NCBI RefSeq assembly: GCF_047468865.1
Contig: NZ_JBLGTV010000005.1
Coordinates: 62,001 to 126,000 of the forward strand
Source of the DNA: Castellaniella hirudinis_A
GTDB taxonomy: Bacteria > Pseudomonadota > Gammaproteobacteria > Burkholderiales > Burkholderiaceae_B
Direction of reading: 5' to 3'
DNA length: 64,000 nt
A program made the translations under genes and the position numbers. The notes beneath the pieces were generated by a model that worked only from the letters and a program-made list of their open reading frames with translations, was not told the origin of the DNA and did no database searches. Of the stretch, positions 43,572-52,179 are shown one piece after another. Each line of letters starts with the position of its first letter. The stretch's first letter is position 1.

Positions 43572-43634
43572 GACTGCAGGCGGGGATGTGAGCATGATCG
43601 GCTGATCATGAAGCAGGAGCCGGGAGAAGTCGGT

Positions 43635-43770
43635 TTTGCCAGATACGGATGAAGCAACAAGGCCGACCGGGTCAGGGTGCCCCAGTCGGCCTTGTCGTCT
43701 GGTGCCGCTGGCAAAGGTCACTGCTGGAATGCGGGCCATGGCCCAGTCAGAGCCCCGAGGGTGCGGGGCT
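43635..43770. repeat. Nested inverted repeats (strong secondary structure)
   Basis: Outer arms TTTGCCAG (43635-43642) and CTGGCAAA (43708-43715) enclose perfect inner arms CAAGGCCGAC (43658-43667) and GTCGGCCTTG (43685-43694); a third hairpin AGCCCCG/CGGGGCT follows at about 43751-43770. No gene is encoded. In single-stranded DNA this would fold into a long hairpin, of the kind known at oriT or single-strand promoters. Confidence 0.75.
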
Positions 43771-43837
43771 AGTGGCGCTCGCCGCGCGGCTGCCGCGTGG
43801 GGTCATCGTCTGGATCGGGCCGTGATCCCATCTTCCG

Positions 43838-44100
43838 TGACTCCCGCCGCCTGAAACGCCGACGTGTACCACTTTCGCTTCTCGCTGCAAGGGGTGCGCG
43901 TTGCCAGGTACTCACCCGGTCCCTGCGCCTTCGGCTTCGGGCTGCGGCTTGCGTGCCTGCCCCTTTCCGCTCGGCGCTGCGTGGTCCAGATCGGCACGGC
44001 GACGGAACTCACGGAAGACGGCGGCAAGACCGGGAAACCAGCGTCAACCCCACACGGCGGATTGACGTTCCGGCTCAAGAATCTTCGGATCCGGTCAGCT
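43838..44100 (+). repeat. Repeated leader, copy B, upstream of the DUF3560 gene
   Basis: The partner of 42715-42985. The exact blocks occur in the same order and spacing, ending with GAATCTTCGG about 55 bases before the DUF3560 start. The AAGGGG and CCCCTT elements that could close a hairpin of about 80 bases are preserved although bases between differ, which hints at conserved structure. Confidence 0.75.
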
Positions 44101-44138
44101 GAAAAAGCAGTTCAACTTTTGTTTTGGAGAATCAGACC

Positions 44139-44945
44139 ATGAACACCTATGAAGCCAAACAGGCAGCCCGCAAGGCCCGCTATGAAGAACGTGCGGGGCA
44201 GGCACACGCACAGTCGGATGCGGTCGCATCCCAGGCCAGCCGCATGGCTGATGCCATCCCCATGGGCCAGCCCATCCTGGTGGGGCACTATTCCGAAGGC
44301 CGCGACCGCCGCTATCGGGAACGGATCAGCCGAGGTTTTGAACAGTCCGTCGAGTTGCAGAAGAAGGCCGAGCACTACGCCAGAAAGGCCGCATCGGTAG
44401 GCAAGGGCGGGATTTCCAGCGACGACCCGGCTGCCATCGAGAAACTGCAGGCCAAGCTCGCCAGCCTGCAGGCCATTCAGGAAACGATGAAGGCGATCAA
44501 CGCCATTTTGCGCCGCCACGCGAAGGCTGGGGCTGATGCGCAGGTGGCCGCCCTGGTGGAATCCGGCCTGACCTATGCGGAACGCGCCCGCGAGCTGGTG
44601 ACGCCTGACTATGCCGGTCGGGTCGGCTTTGCGCCGTATCAGCTGCAGAACAACAACGCCAACATCCACCGCATCATGGCCCGTATCAAGGAGCTGGAAG
44701 ACGCCACCGAGCGCACCGAGACCGAGCAGGCAGGAGACGGCTACACCTACCGCGAGGATCCGCAGGAAAACCGCGCCATGTTCCTGTTTGACAGCAAACC
44801 GGCCAAGGACACCCGCGACGTGCTCAAACGCTGCGGCTTTCGCTGGAGCCCGATGCGCAGCGCCTGGGTCCGCCAGCTGACCGGTAACGCCCAATGGGCC
44901 GCCAAGGACGTGATCCGCCACTTGGACGCATTGAACCAGGCCTGA
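44139..44945 (+). CDS. DUF3560 domain-containing protein
   Basis: A 268-residue protein starting MNTYEAKQAARKARYEERAG, with a helical, charged N-terminal half and the motifs IPMGQPILVGHYSEGRDRRYRERI and SVGKGGISSDDPAAIEKL that mark DUF3560. The C-terminal part (LFDSKPAKDTRDVLKRCGFRWSPMRSAWVRQLTGNA) is also conserved in plasmid relatives. Found on conjugative plasmids next to ssb and antirestriction genes; function unknown. ATG 44139 has TGGAGA upstream. Confidence 0.88.
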   Translation: MNTYEAKQAARKARYEERAGQAHAQSDAVASQASRMADAIPMGQPILVGHYSEGRDRRYRERISRGFEQSVELQKKAEHYARKAASVGKGGISSDDPAAIEKLQAKLASLQAIQETMKAINAILRRHAKAGADAQVAALVESGLTYAERARELVTPDYAGRVGFAPYQLQNNNANIHRIMARIKELEDATERTETEQAGDGYTYREDPQENRAMFLFDSKPAKDTRDVLKRCGFRWSPMRSAWVRQLTGNAQWAAKDVIRHLDALNQA

Positions 44946-45017
44946 TCAGCTTATTCGCCCTGGGCCGGATTTCGGCCTGGGGGCATCAACCCAGACTTTA
45001 ATCATAGGAGAATCACC

Positions 45018-45485
45018 ATGGCATCACTGAACCGCGCCACCCTCATCGGCAACCTGGGCAAGGATCCAGAGATCCGCTACACCCCGGACGGCGCCGCCGT
45101 CTGCAACGTGTCGATTGCCACCACCAGCACCTGGCGCGACAAGGCCAGCGGCGAGCGCCGCGAAGAAACCGAATGGCACCGCATCGTGTTTTACGGCCGC
45201 CTGGCCGAGATCGCAGGCGAATACCTGAAGAAGGGCCGCACCGTGTTTGTGGAAGGGCGCCTGAAGACCCGCAAATGGCAGGACAAGGAGAGCGGCACCG
45301 ACCGCTACAGCACCGAGATCATCGCCGACCAGATGCAGATGCTGGGCGGACGGGATGACGGCCAGGCGGGAGAAGCGAAGGCAGCGACTGCGGCAGGCCG
45401 GGCGAAGGGACGTAGCGGGCAGGTTCCGGCTTCGGCCCCTACGGCTGGATCCGCCGCGCTGGAGGAGTCGGATATTCCGTTTTGA
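45018..45485 (+). CDS. ssb: Single-stranded DNA-binding protein
   Basis: A 155-residue SSB with an OB fold (MASLNRATLIGNLGKDPEIRYTPDGAAVCNVSIATTSTW) and the acidic C-terminal tip EESDIPF that recruits repair proteins. It is the element's own copy, in a leading-region-like cluster after DUF3560; a GC-rich hairpin (GGCCG/CGGCC, about 44957-44984) lies in the gap before it. It would coat the transferred single strand. Confidence 0.95.
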   Translation: MASLNRATLIGNLGKDPEIRYTPDGAAVCNVSIATTSTWRDKASGERREETEWHRIVFYGRLAEIAGEYLKKGRTVFVEGRLKTRKWQDKESGTDRYSTEIIADQMQMLGGRDDGQAGEAKAATAAGRAKGRSGQVPASAPTAGSAALEESDIPF

Positions 45486-46288
45486 GAGACTGCATGACCT
45501 CGGCTGGATGATCCCGGCCGGTCCTGCATGGCATCTTGGCCCGGCTTTGCCCGGGCCTTGTTGCGTTCTGGCTGTTGGTTTTTGTGGGCTGCTGCTGGTG
45601 GGCCTGGTGGTGGCCATCCTGGATCCGCCTGTGCATCCTGTGGCCTGCCTGGTGCTGATATGTATGGCCCCGTTCCCCGGCTTCGCCTGGGGCCCTGTGC
45701 CGTGACGCTGCCTGTCCGGTTCCCGGCCAGGCTGGGCCGTTCAGTCCCCAAATTCGCTGCGCTCATTTGTGGCCTTAAACGTCCCACACATGACGCACCC
45801 CTGGCGGGGTGGGGAAAGGCTTTGTGGATCAATGGCTTGCTGGAAACGGGCCTGTGTTGGCGATGTAGGACAGATAGGGCACTGGAATGGCGCAAGCCAT
45901 TGATCCAGCGGGAAGAACGGCGGCCACGACTGTGGCCGAATGGCGCGTAGACATTTCGGCCGAGACAAGAAGTTTCATTTCAGAGCCATGCTGGATACGC
46001 TGCGGATACAGGTGGGAGGCAAGAGCGAGACGGCAGGGTGACAGGCGCAGGGCATGGCGAAGGCAAGCAGAATACGTCCTAAAAGCGTTATAAGGGCATC
46101 CGGCAGACAGTCTGAATACGGATGGTCGGTATTTCATCCCCCTACGGTTAGTTCTGATGGTTTCGCTGAATTCTGGATCCCGATGGCCGTCTTGGAAATG
46201 GCGGCAAGGCTTGGTTGGTGGGTATCCGGATTGAGCGCAAGTCTGTATCCTTTGCGCCTGGTCCACAGCACAGAATTGGTCAGTCTAC
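45486..46288. other. About 800 bp non-coding region with inverted repeats; oriT candidate
   Basis: No convincing gene (short frames here lack family features). It contains CACCCC-TGGC-GGGGTG (45796-45811) and a perfect 15-bp inverted repeat GGATCAATGGCTTGC (45826-45840) and GCAAGCCATTGATCC (45892-45906) separated by 51 bases. It lies between ssb and the relaxase region, so an origin of transfer or a regulatory site is possible. Confidence 0.55.
45826..45906. repeat. Perfect 15-bp inverted repeat, 51-bp spacer
   Basis: GGATCAATGGCTTGC at 45826-45840 and its exact inverse at 45892-45906. Not associated with a transposase. See the oriT hypothesis. Confidence 0.9.
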
Positions 46289-46849
46289 GTGTCAGTCAAT
46301 TGGAACGCGGGAGTCATGCGATGGAAGCCTCATGTGGATGGGGCAGGCCAGGTATTCGGGCTGAGTCATCTGCATCCCTTCAGATATGAAGTCACTCTGG
46401 AGGCCAAGGCGGGTTTACCGGCGCGGGTGGTTCTGGTTCATGTGGGATTTGGCATGCACTGCTTCACCCGCAAGAGCGAGAGCGATGATGACCCAGGCAA
46501 CCGTTATGCCGACGACCGCGAGACCCGCACATTTTCACTGGAGCGCTATCAGCTTTCCAGAGAACTGCCCAAGATTGTTCGAACGCTGGGTGTACGGCGC
46601 TGTGGCTTTGCCAAGGACGACAACTATGTGACCGTGGACCTGCCCACGGTAGATGGCCAGTCCATCCGGTATGCAGTGTTCTTCAATGTGAAAGCCTGGA
46701 GGGAGCAGGGAATCGATAGCGTCCTGCTGGTCGTGCAGAGCGCGTATGTACTCAGTACCGGAAAGCCGGATCCGGGCAAAGGCAAGGTGGGATTCAATGT
46801 GCTTCTGGGCAGTGTGCTTCGAGGGCAGAGGCCCAGAAAGCCCAGATAG
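46289..46849 (+). CDS. Hypothetical protein of the mobile element
   Basis: A 186-residue protein (possibly starting at Met10, 46316) with a compact beta-rich look: FRYEVTLEAKAGLPARVVLVHVGFGMHCFTRKS, then DNYVTVDLPTVDGQSIRYAVFFNVKAWRE and a C-terminal LLVVQSAYVL. No catalytic motif was identified and it is not assigned to a named family. It is codirectional with ssb and converges on the relaxase gene. Confidence 0.75.
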   Translation: MSVNWNAGVMRWKPHVDGAGQVFGLSHLHPFRYEVTLEAKAGLPARVVLVHVGFGMHCFTRKSESDDDPGNRYADDRETRTFSLERYQLSRELPKIVRTLGVRRCGFAKDDNYVTVDLPTVDGQSIRYAVFFNVKAWREQGIDSVLLVVQSAYVLSTGKPDPGKGKVGFNVLLGSVLRGQRPRKPR

Positions 46850-46874
46850 GTGCAGCGGAGCCCACAAAAGCGAA

Positions 46875-46893
46875 GGCCCCAACAAGTGGGGCC
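46875..46893 (+). terminator. GC-rich hairpin after hypothetical gene
   Basis: GGCCCCA, loop ACAAG, TGGGGCC. No T-run follows; a weak terminator or structural element between converging genes. Confidence 0.4.
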
Positions 46894-47075
46894 CCGTAGT
46901 CTGGCGTCTGTTACCTCCGCACTGGGCGGAACCACTTGCGTGGCAGTCAACGCTTTTGCCCTATGGGCTCACCAGCTATTGCGTTGGTCGTATTGTCTCA
47001 AGTTGCTGCCTGGCTGTCAATGAGTATGGCGACATGAGTATGGCGGCTTGCTGGGATTGGGCAGCAAGTACAAGT

Positions 47076-49973
47076 TTACTGCCACGCCAATTCCTGATCC
47101 GGTTCTGCTGGCTGGATCTCTGCTTCAGCTGTGCCATGAATCGGTAGATCGTGGTGTAGCCCGCCGATGTCATGCGCCAGCCCCTTGACCCCCAGCCGAT
47201 CCACCCGTTCTGGCAGTTTGTCGGCATCATCCGTGAACACCACAACCTCATGCCGCTCGCGCGAGATGCTGACGTAGTAGGTATCCTGGGCCGTGGTGCG
47301 GCTGAAACTTTCCGCGTTGTACAGCACCCGGTCGCAGGTCAGACCCTGGGCGCTATGCGCCGTGGTGGTGTAGGCATAGTCCAGATGCAGCGGTTGATCG
47401 GTGGGCAGCGTGATGCTTCTGCTGCCAGTTTCAATGGTGACGGTGCTGGCCTCGATGGCGACGACCCGCGCCAGCTGGCCGTTGACCAGGTCGTGTTGGG
47501 CATAGTTGCGCGTGATGCGCACCTGGTCGCCCATGGACAGTTCCGATTCGTTCAGGTGATAGACCGAGAGCTTGCTCATGGTGCGGGGGATGATCTCGAT
47601 GGGCTCAGGTTTTGATGCGCCAGGGTTCACCGCCTGCACCGTGATGCGGTCATGACGTGGGCTACCGGTTACCCAGTACAGCTCGCCGCGTTTCAGGCCG
47701 CACTGGTAATCGCGTTCGGGCACGACGATATCACCCACGGTGTAGTACCGGGAGACACTGCGCTCAGCCCGAGTGGTGTCGTGGCGGGCCAGCAGCTGGC
47801 AGCGCTGGCCCTTGCCTTCCAGGCCGCGCAGGGCGTGGATGCGGGCATTGATCGCCTGGCGCGAGGCATTGGTGCCGGTCACGACGATCGTGCTGGCTTG
47901 TTGATCGGCGGGCAGCTCCATATAGGCCTGGGCGATGGCTTCATACCGCGCAGAACAATCGCGCGTTTTCTGACCATGCTCATCGATGCTGAACTGATCC
48001 GGGATGGTCAGCACCCGATCCAGCAAGGGCAGGGAGCGGCTGGCCTGGCCATGGGCGGCCAGCTGCACAGCATGGCGCAGCCGTTCGGATCGTTGGCGCT
48101 GGATGTCGCCCATGAGTACGGTCTTCATGCCGTGTTCCTGCAGCATGGCAAAGGCGCGGCCGGCCTCGATGGCCTTGGTCTGGGCTGTGTCACCCAGCAG
48201 CACCACCTTCGCGCCGGTAGGCTGGATGAGCGCCAGGAGCTTGTCCATCTGGCGCACGGGCACGACCCCGGCCTCGTCGATCACCACCACGGTCTGCGGG
48301 CCCAGCTGGCTGGTGAAGGGCCGCTTGTCGCGGGCGGAGAGCACCGAGGCCACGGTATTGGCCGGGACGCCGTCCTTGCGCAGATTGCGAACCATGCCGC
48401 CATAGGGTGCAAGTGCCACCAGACTGTGGCCCTGTTGCTGCAGGATGGTCTGGGCGTTTTGCAGCGCGAAAGACTTGCCGGTCCCGGCCAAGCCCTGGAT
48501 GCCGCTGATCTGATCGGTGTCGCTGGCAATCAGCATCACGGCTTCGCGCTGCCCTGGGGTCAGGCGCTCATCCAACCCGGCTTCGGCTGCGGTGCTGGCG
48601 ATGGGAGCCTGCCAGGCGCGGCGGCCGCTGGCTTCAGCTGTCAGGATCCGGGATTCGGCCTCATAGGCCTTGCGCGTGGCGTAGCGGGGGCTTTCCATCA
48701 AGAGCCGCCCTTGGGTGATGGCCTGATCGACCAACTGCAGGGCGGATTCATGCGAAGTCCCGCGCAGGTGCACGACTTCGGCGGCCCAGCCGTCTCGGGT
48801 CATGGGCGCATCCTTCATGTCCTGCGTGCTGCGGTAGTGTGGGGCTTCCTGGATCAGTGTCCCTGCCCGTACGTGGGTCTGGATGGCCGACTGGATGGCG
48901 GTGATATCCGTATGACCGCCCGCGTGGCGCACGGCGCTTTGCAGCAGATCAGCCAGCGGCATGACGGATTCGCGCTCGGCCAGGTGCTGGATCGCCCAGT
49001 CCAGCGATGCCTGGGCCACCAGATTAGAGGCCTTGCTGGTGTCCTGCCGTGGCTGGATGGTCGCCTGCAGGCCTGTCGGGTCAAACCGCATGCCGATGGC
49101 GCGGGCAGTTGCCTGCCATTCCTGCTGCAGCTCGGCTCGGCTGTAAGCCTGGGTCTTCTCCTGCCGGTGGGCGAGGGTGATGCCCTGGCGCAGGGCGTGT
49201 GGGGCCTGGTCGCGGCTGGTGCCGCGTGCGGCCAGCTCCGCCGTGATGCCCGCGCTGCGCTTGCTGAAGAATTCGATCTGCTCCCGGTTGATATGGGCAA
49301 GCTCGATATGGTTCTTCTCGTGGCGCACGTCATAGCCCAGCGCCCGGACATTGCGCTCCAGCGTCGCCTGGTAGATAGAGTCCGTGACGCGCAGGAGTTG
49401 GAAAATCTGTTCGTTGGACAGTGCCACCCACTGACCGTCGGCCCGCTGCGTCAGGTTCATGAGCAGCGCGTGGACGTGCAGATGCGGGTCCGGTGCAGCG
49501 TCTTCCGTGGGCCGGGCCGTTTCGTGGCGAAACTTGGCAATGATGAGATTGCCCGTATGCTCCACCCGCGACTTGCCGTTTTCCTTCCTGCGGCCCATGG
49601 CCAAGTGCTGTTCGACGTAAGTCAGGGCCGTGGCCACGGCATCATCGTTCGCCCGGATCAGGCGCTCGTCGCCACCGATGAGTGCCTGCAACGTGATGCT
49701 TTTGGGGGCACCGAAGGTCAGATCCAGCGCCGCGCGGGCCTTGGCGTCCTTGCGCACGGATTGACTGGCCGTGATGCCGTGGCCAAAATCACCCTGCAGC
49801 ATAGCTTTGAACCGGGCGGGATCGATGACACCGACTGCGCCCAGGCGCCGGGCACCTTCGCCTTGCCAGGTCGCAGCGCTGCCGTCTCGGCTGTAATAGT
49901 CGTCGGCCTGATCGGCATAGTAGTGGGTCGCAAGGGCCGCACGGGCCCGATAGATCTGGCTATGCGAGATCAT
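47076..49973 (-). CDS. MobF family conjugative relaxase-helicase (TrwC/TraI type)
   Basis: A 965-residue protein. Residues 1-300 form the relaxase: Tyr18/Tyr19 and Tyr26/Tyr27 (ATHYYADQADDYY) are the transesterification tyrosines, and His150 with HLHVH (164-168) form the metal site. From about 480 a SF1 helicase follows with Walker A GLAGTGKS near 493 and Walker B VVVIDEAG. It nicks oriT and unwinds the strand to be transferred. No coupling protein or type IV secretion genes are visible in the window, so the element may be mobilised by a helper or carry them beyond the right edge. Confidence 0.95.
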   Translation of the reverse strand: MISHSQIYRARAALATHYYADQADDYYSRDGSAATWQGEGARRLGAVGVIDPARFKAMLQGDFGHGITASQSVRKDAKARAALDLTFGAPKSITLQALIGGDERLIRANDDAVATALTYVEQHLAMGRRKENGKSRVEHTGNLIIAKFRHETARPTEDAAPDPHLHVHALLMNLTQRADGQWVALSNEQIFQLLRVTDSIYQATLERNVRALGYDVRHEKNHIELAHINREQIEFFSKRSAGITAELAARGTSRDQAPHALRQGITLAHRQEKTQAYSRAELQQEWQATARAIGMRFDPTGLQATIQPRQDTSKASNLVAQASLDWAIQHLAERESVMPLADLLQSAVRHAGGHTDITAIQSAIQTHVRAGTLIQEAPHYRSTQDMKDAPMTRDGWAAEVVHLRGTSHESALQLVDQAITQGRLLMESPRYATRKAYEAESRILTAEASGRRAWQAPIASTAAEAGLDERLTPGQREAVMLIASDTDQISGIQGLAGTGKSFALQNAQTILQQQGHSLVALAPYGGMVRNLRKDGVPANTVASVLSARDKRPFTSQLGPQTVVVIDEAGVVPVRQMDKLLALIQPTGAKVVLLGDTAQTKAIEAGRAFAMLQEHGMKTVLMGDIQRQRSERLRHAVQLAAHGQASRSLPLLDRVLTIPDQFSIDEHGQKTRDCSARYEAIAQAYMELPADQQASTIVVTGTNASRQAINARIHALRGLEGKGQRCQLLARHDTTRAERSVSRYYTVGDIVVPERDYQCGLKRGELYWVTGSPRHDRITVQAVNPGASKPEPIEIIPRTMSKLSVYHLNESELSMGDQVRITRNYAQHDLVNGQLARVVAIEASTVTIETGSRSITLPTDQPLHLDYAYTTTAHSAQGLTCDRVLYNAESFSRTTAQDTYYVSISRERHEVVVFTDDADKLPERVDRLGVKGLAHDIGGLHHDLPIHGTAEAEIQPAEPDQELAWQ

Positions 49974-50258
49974 GGGTGCTCCGGAAAGTGGGGGTGGTAA
50001 AAGATTAGCCAGCAGACGCGAAAGGTGCGCCGATGCTGGCTGTTGGCGGGAAGGGCAAGGGGATTACACAGGGTTTTCCACAGGAGCTGTGGATTAACAC
50101 GGTCAGCTATCGGCCAGGAGCAGACACAGCCTCCTCAGCTGAGGTATGTTTCTTTAGAGACTCTATAGATAACAAAACTTTGCATATTGGCCCAGAAGTG
50201 AGCAACTTTACTAGCGCAAATTAGGATAATGAAGACCAATGATTTATAGAGTTCAAAA
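49974..50258. promoter_or_regulatory. Upstream region of the relaxase gene with paired DnaA-box-like sites
   Basis: No gene. TTTTCCACAG (50074-50083) and CTGTGGATTAA (50087-50097) face each other across GAG; the first fits the DnaA-box consensus and the second has one mismatch. An origin, an oriT part or a relaxase operator are all possible. The right part becomes AT-rich. Confidence 0.45.
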
Positions 50259-51190
50259 ATGAGTATGCAGAGTTTTTTGAAACGTCGTCGATCGCCCGAG
50301 CATAGATACAACGGCAATATTTGTTTCCTCTACTCTTCGAAGATTTCCGAACGCGTTGACTTAGAACGTGCATGCCGCATACTGGTCCAATCCGATGCGT
50401 TCAACTTTGCGCTCTGCAGTCGAGGTGCGCTCTATTACCGGTCGGAGCGTTCGGTCACCTGCGACAAGCTGCTGATAGAGCAATCATTAGATGGACAAGG
50501 AAGTTCAATTATTGGCCTTGAGAAATTCTTGGCATGCCATCCAACTGACGCAGCAACAATGGGTGTATGGAAGGCGCTCCACCTTCTGAACTCTGATAGC
50601 AAGTTTTCGAATGGCGCATCCTCGTTTCCGGTGGATAGTGTGAGAATCCAGGTCAGCCCTGTAGCAATCCGCTTAGATGGTGATGACGCGTACTCTCTTT
50701 GTACTCCAATGATCCGGCTTTACGAGGATGGAACCATTAGCGTGCTTTTTGAACTATTGCCTGGGTTCGAAAAGCGGTCAGTCTCCGAAATTGTGAGTGA
50801 TAAAGTCAATGCCGCGATGCGTGAAACTAAGTCATTGCAGGTAAGCGTACCATTATATCGGGCGGCTCTTGAACAACAATTTTCGTCCATGCCGCTAGCT
50901 ACCAGGTGGCGCCAATTTTCCGCGTTCAAGAGGTTAATGCAGAATGCCCCTTTAACTCAGGAATCATTCGAGCTCGGTGGTGACAAGTACAACCTAGTCG
51001 AGCTAATGCTAACGAATCATCTCAGCCTTTCCGATATAGCGAGAAATATAATTTCGATTATTGAGCGCTCATTGGACATTGGAAAGGTCCCTCAGCGACC
51101 ACAAAGACTGGCAAAACAGTGGATGTCAAGAAACTTGAGCGGATGGTTTGGAAAGCCGATTTTGATAGTTTCGTCACACGACGGGCAATG
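50259..51190 (+). pseudogene. Hypothetical protein gene, 3' end cut by IS remnant
   Basis: An open frame of about 310 codons from ATG 50259 (MSMQSFLKRRRSPEHRYNGN), AT-richer than its neighbours, that then runs into IS3-family DNA at about 51190 and stops at 51251 within it. The last 20 codons after the junction are antisense transposase sequence, so the native C-terminus is lost. No domain is recognised. The base composition suggests a different donor than the flanking element genes. Confidence 0.6.
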
Positions 51191-51355
51191 TTTGCGGTTC
51201 ACTTCGTGGCCCCCACGCTGCAGAAATACCACCATGCGGCGGCTGCCGTAGAACGGGTGGCGGGTGTACTCCTCGTCGATCAGCCGCATGTACAGCAAGT
51301 CTTCATCACTGGCCAGATTGGCGGGCCTGCGGCCATAGAAAGTTGCCCGGGGCAC
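51191..51355 (-). pseudogene. IS3 family transposase orfB, N-terminal fragment
   Basis: Only about 55 residues, with the DDE transposase start ASDEDLLYMRLIDEEYTRHPFYGSRRM and ending at GHEVNRK, where complete relatives continue with RVQRLM. No catalytic DDE residues remain. The codons beyond 51190 on this frame are antisense of the neighbouring gene. Confidence 0.85.
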
Positions 51356-51429
51356 CTGCGCGAGCTCTCACTGGCGAGTAATCGACAGGGACGTGTCCTG
51401 CATGACCCAGTTCATCCGTACGTCTGCGT

Positions 51430-51717
51430 TCATAGTCCGGACTTTTTTTTGAGCCAATCCAATTCCATCTTCAGGCGCCCGATCTCGCTGTACAAGCGGT
51501 CCTCGTCGGCGTGCTCTGCAGGCTTTGGGCCACGCTTGCTGGCAAACAGCGTGGCTGCCTGTTCCTGGATTGCCTTCTTCCACTGGCTGACCACCACGGG
51601 ATGCACACCGTACTGTTGTCCTATTTCGTTGAGCGTCTTCTCCCCGCGGATCGCTTCCATGCCCACCTTCGCCTTGAATTCTGCGCTGTGAACCTTGCGT
51701 TTCTTAACCTCTGTCAC
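51430..51717 (-). CDS. IS3 family transposase orfA (helix-turn-helix)
   Basis: A 95-residue protein with KVHSAEFKAKVGMEAIRGEKTLNEIGQQYGVHPVVVSQWKKAI, the HTH of IS3-family orfA, followed by a leucine-zipper-like helix. It looks intact, but without orfB it cannot transpose. In complete elements a -1 frameshift joins it to orfB. Confidence 0.9.
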   Translation of the reverse strand: MTEVKKRKVHSAEFKAKVGMEAIRGEKTLNEIGQQYGVHPVVVSQWKKAIQEQAATLFASKRGPKPAEHADEDRLYSEIGRLKMELDWLKKKSGL

Positions 51718-51771
51718 GCTGCTTTCCTCCTCGGATTACAGCTTAAACCGCTGTCTCGATTTCGGGGTCCA

Positions 51772-51892
51772 CTTTAAACTCCCTAATTGTTCGAGACAAG
51801 GGGGATTGCTCAATATGCAATCGTTCTGCAGCACGCCCAAAGTGCAATTCCTCTGCTACCGCTATAAAGCAGCGTAGGTGTCGAAATTCCAT
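51772..51892 (-). pseudogene. LysR family regulator, N-terminal stump
   Basis: From ATG 51892 the minus strand reads MEFRHLRCFIAVAEELHFGRAAERLHIEQSPLSRTIRE, the unmistakable start of a LysR winged helix, then enters the IS end at 51771 and stops nine codons later. Only about 40 codons remain. It shows that a LysR regulator once lay here and was cut by IS-linked deletion. Confidence 0.85.
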
Positions 51893-51984
51893 CGAACCTC
51901 ACTTAGAACCTTAACACTGGCGGAAGCTATCAACATGACGCAATCAATGCACCAAAGCCTGTGCAACATCATGCGGAGTGCGTC

Positions 51985-52137
51985 ATGATAGGTCAGTGGC
52001 ATCGTCAAGCGCTCCTCTTACATCCATTTGAAATTGAAAATAATGGCATAAATAATATTGATTCAACCCAATACTACGTAAGCTATCAGAAGGACAACCA
52101 TTTATCCGAAAATGACAAAAATGTAATTGATGAGTAA
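51985..52137 (+). CDS. Possible small protein, 50 residues
   Basis: An AT-rich frame MIGQWHRQALLLHPFEIEN to VIDE with GGAG six bases before the ATG. It ends in the promoter region of the copper ATPase, where GTAAT half-sites lie in its last codons. No similarity is recognised; it could be chance or a remnant. Confidence 0.3.
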   Translation: MIGQWHRQALLLHPFEIENNGINNIDSTQYYVSYQKDNHLSENDKNVIDE

Positions 52138-52138
52138 T
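52113..52138 (+). promoter_or_regulatory. CopR-like box upstream of the copper ATPase
   Basis: TGACA (52113-52117), five bases, GTAAT (52123-52127), six bases, GTAAT (52134-52138). Direct half-sites at 11-bp phasing are typical of OmpR-type response regulators, and the TGACA-N5-GTAAT core resembles the reported CopR box of pseudomonads. The same half-site phasing recurs at 59359 and 62623. Confidence 0.55.
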
Positions 52139-52179
52139 CGAATTGTCAGGGCAAATCAAGTTTCATATGGCATGATGTA

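Larger units (their letters stand above)
51191..51771 (-). mobile_element. IS3-family insertion sequence remnant
   Basis: A complete orfA and the first part of orfB remain. The upstream terminus (minus strand) begins TGGACCCCGAAATCGAGACAG, at 51771. The other end is missing: orfB breaks off after GHEVNRK at about 51190. The deletion removed most of the transposase and fused the IS to the truncated gene at its left; the LysR stump lies at its right. Confidence 0.85.

Noticed and set aside
45528..45950. Possible 140-residue gene after ssb
   Set aside because: No recognised domain, composition like antisense GC-rich DNA, and it would overlap the inverted repeats; treated as non-coding.
47076..49973. 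Plasmid backbone with replication and type IV secretion genes
   Set aside because: Only the relaxase, SSB, RadC-like and DUF3560 genes are present; no Rep, partition, coupling protein or VirB-type genes are visible in this window.
47652..50000. Open frame of 782 codons opposite the relaxase gene
   Set aside because: Shadow of the MobF gene. The relaxase and helicase motifs, with catalytic tyrosines, are on the minus strand.
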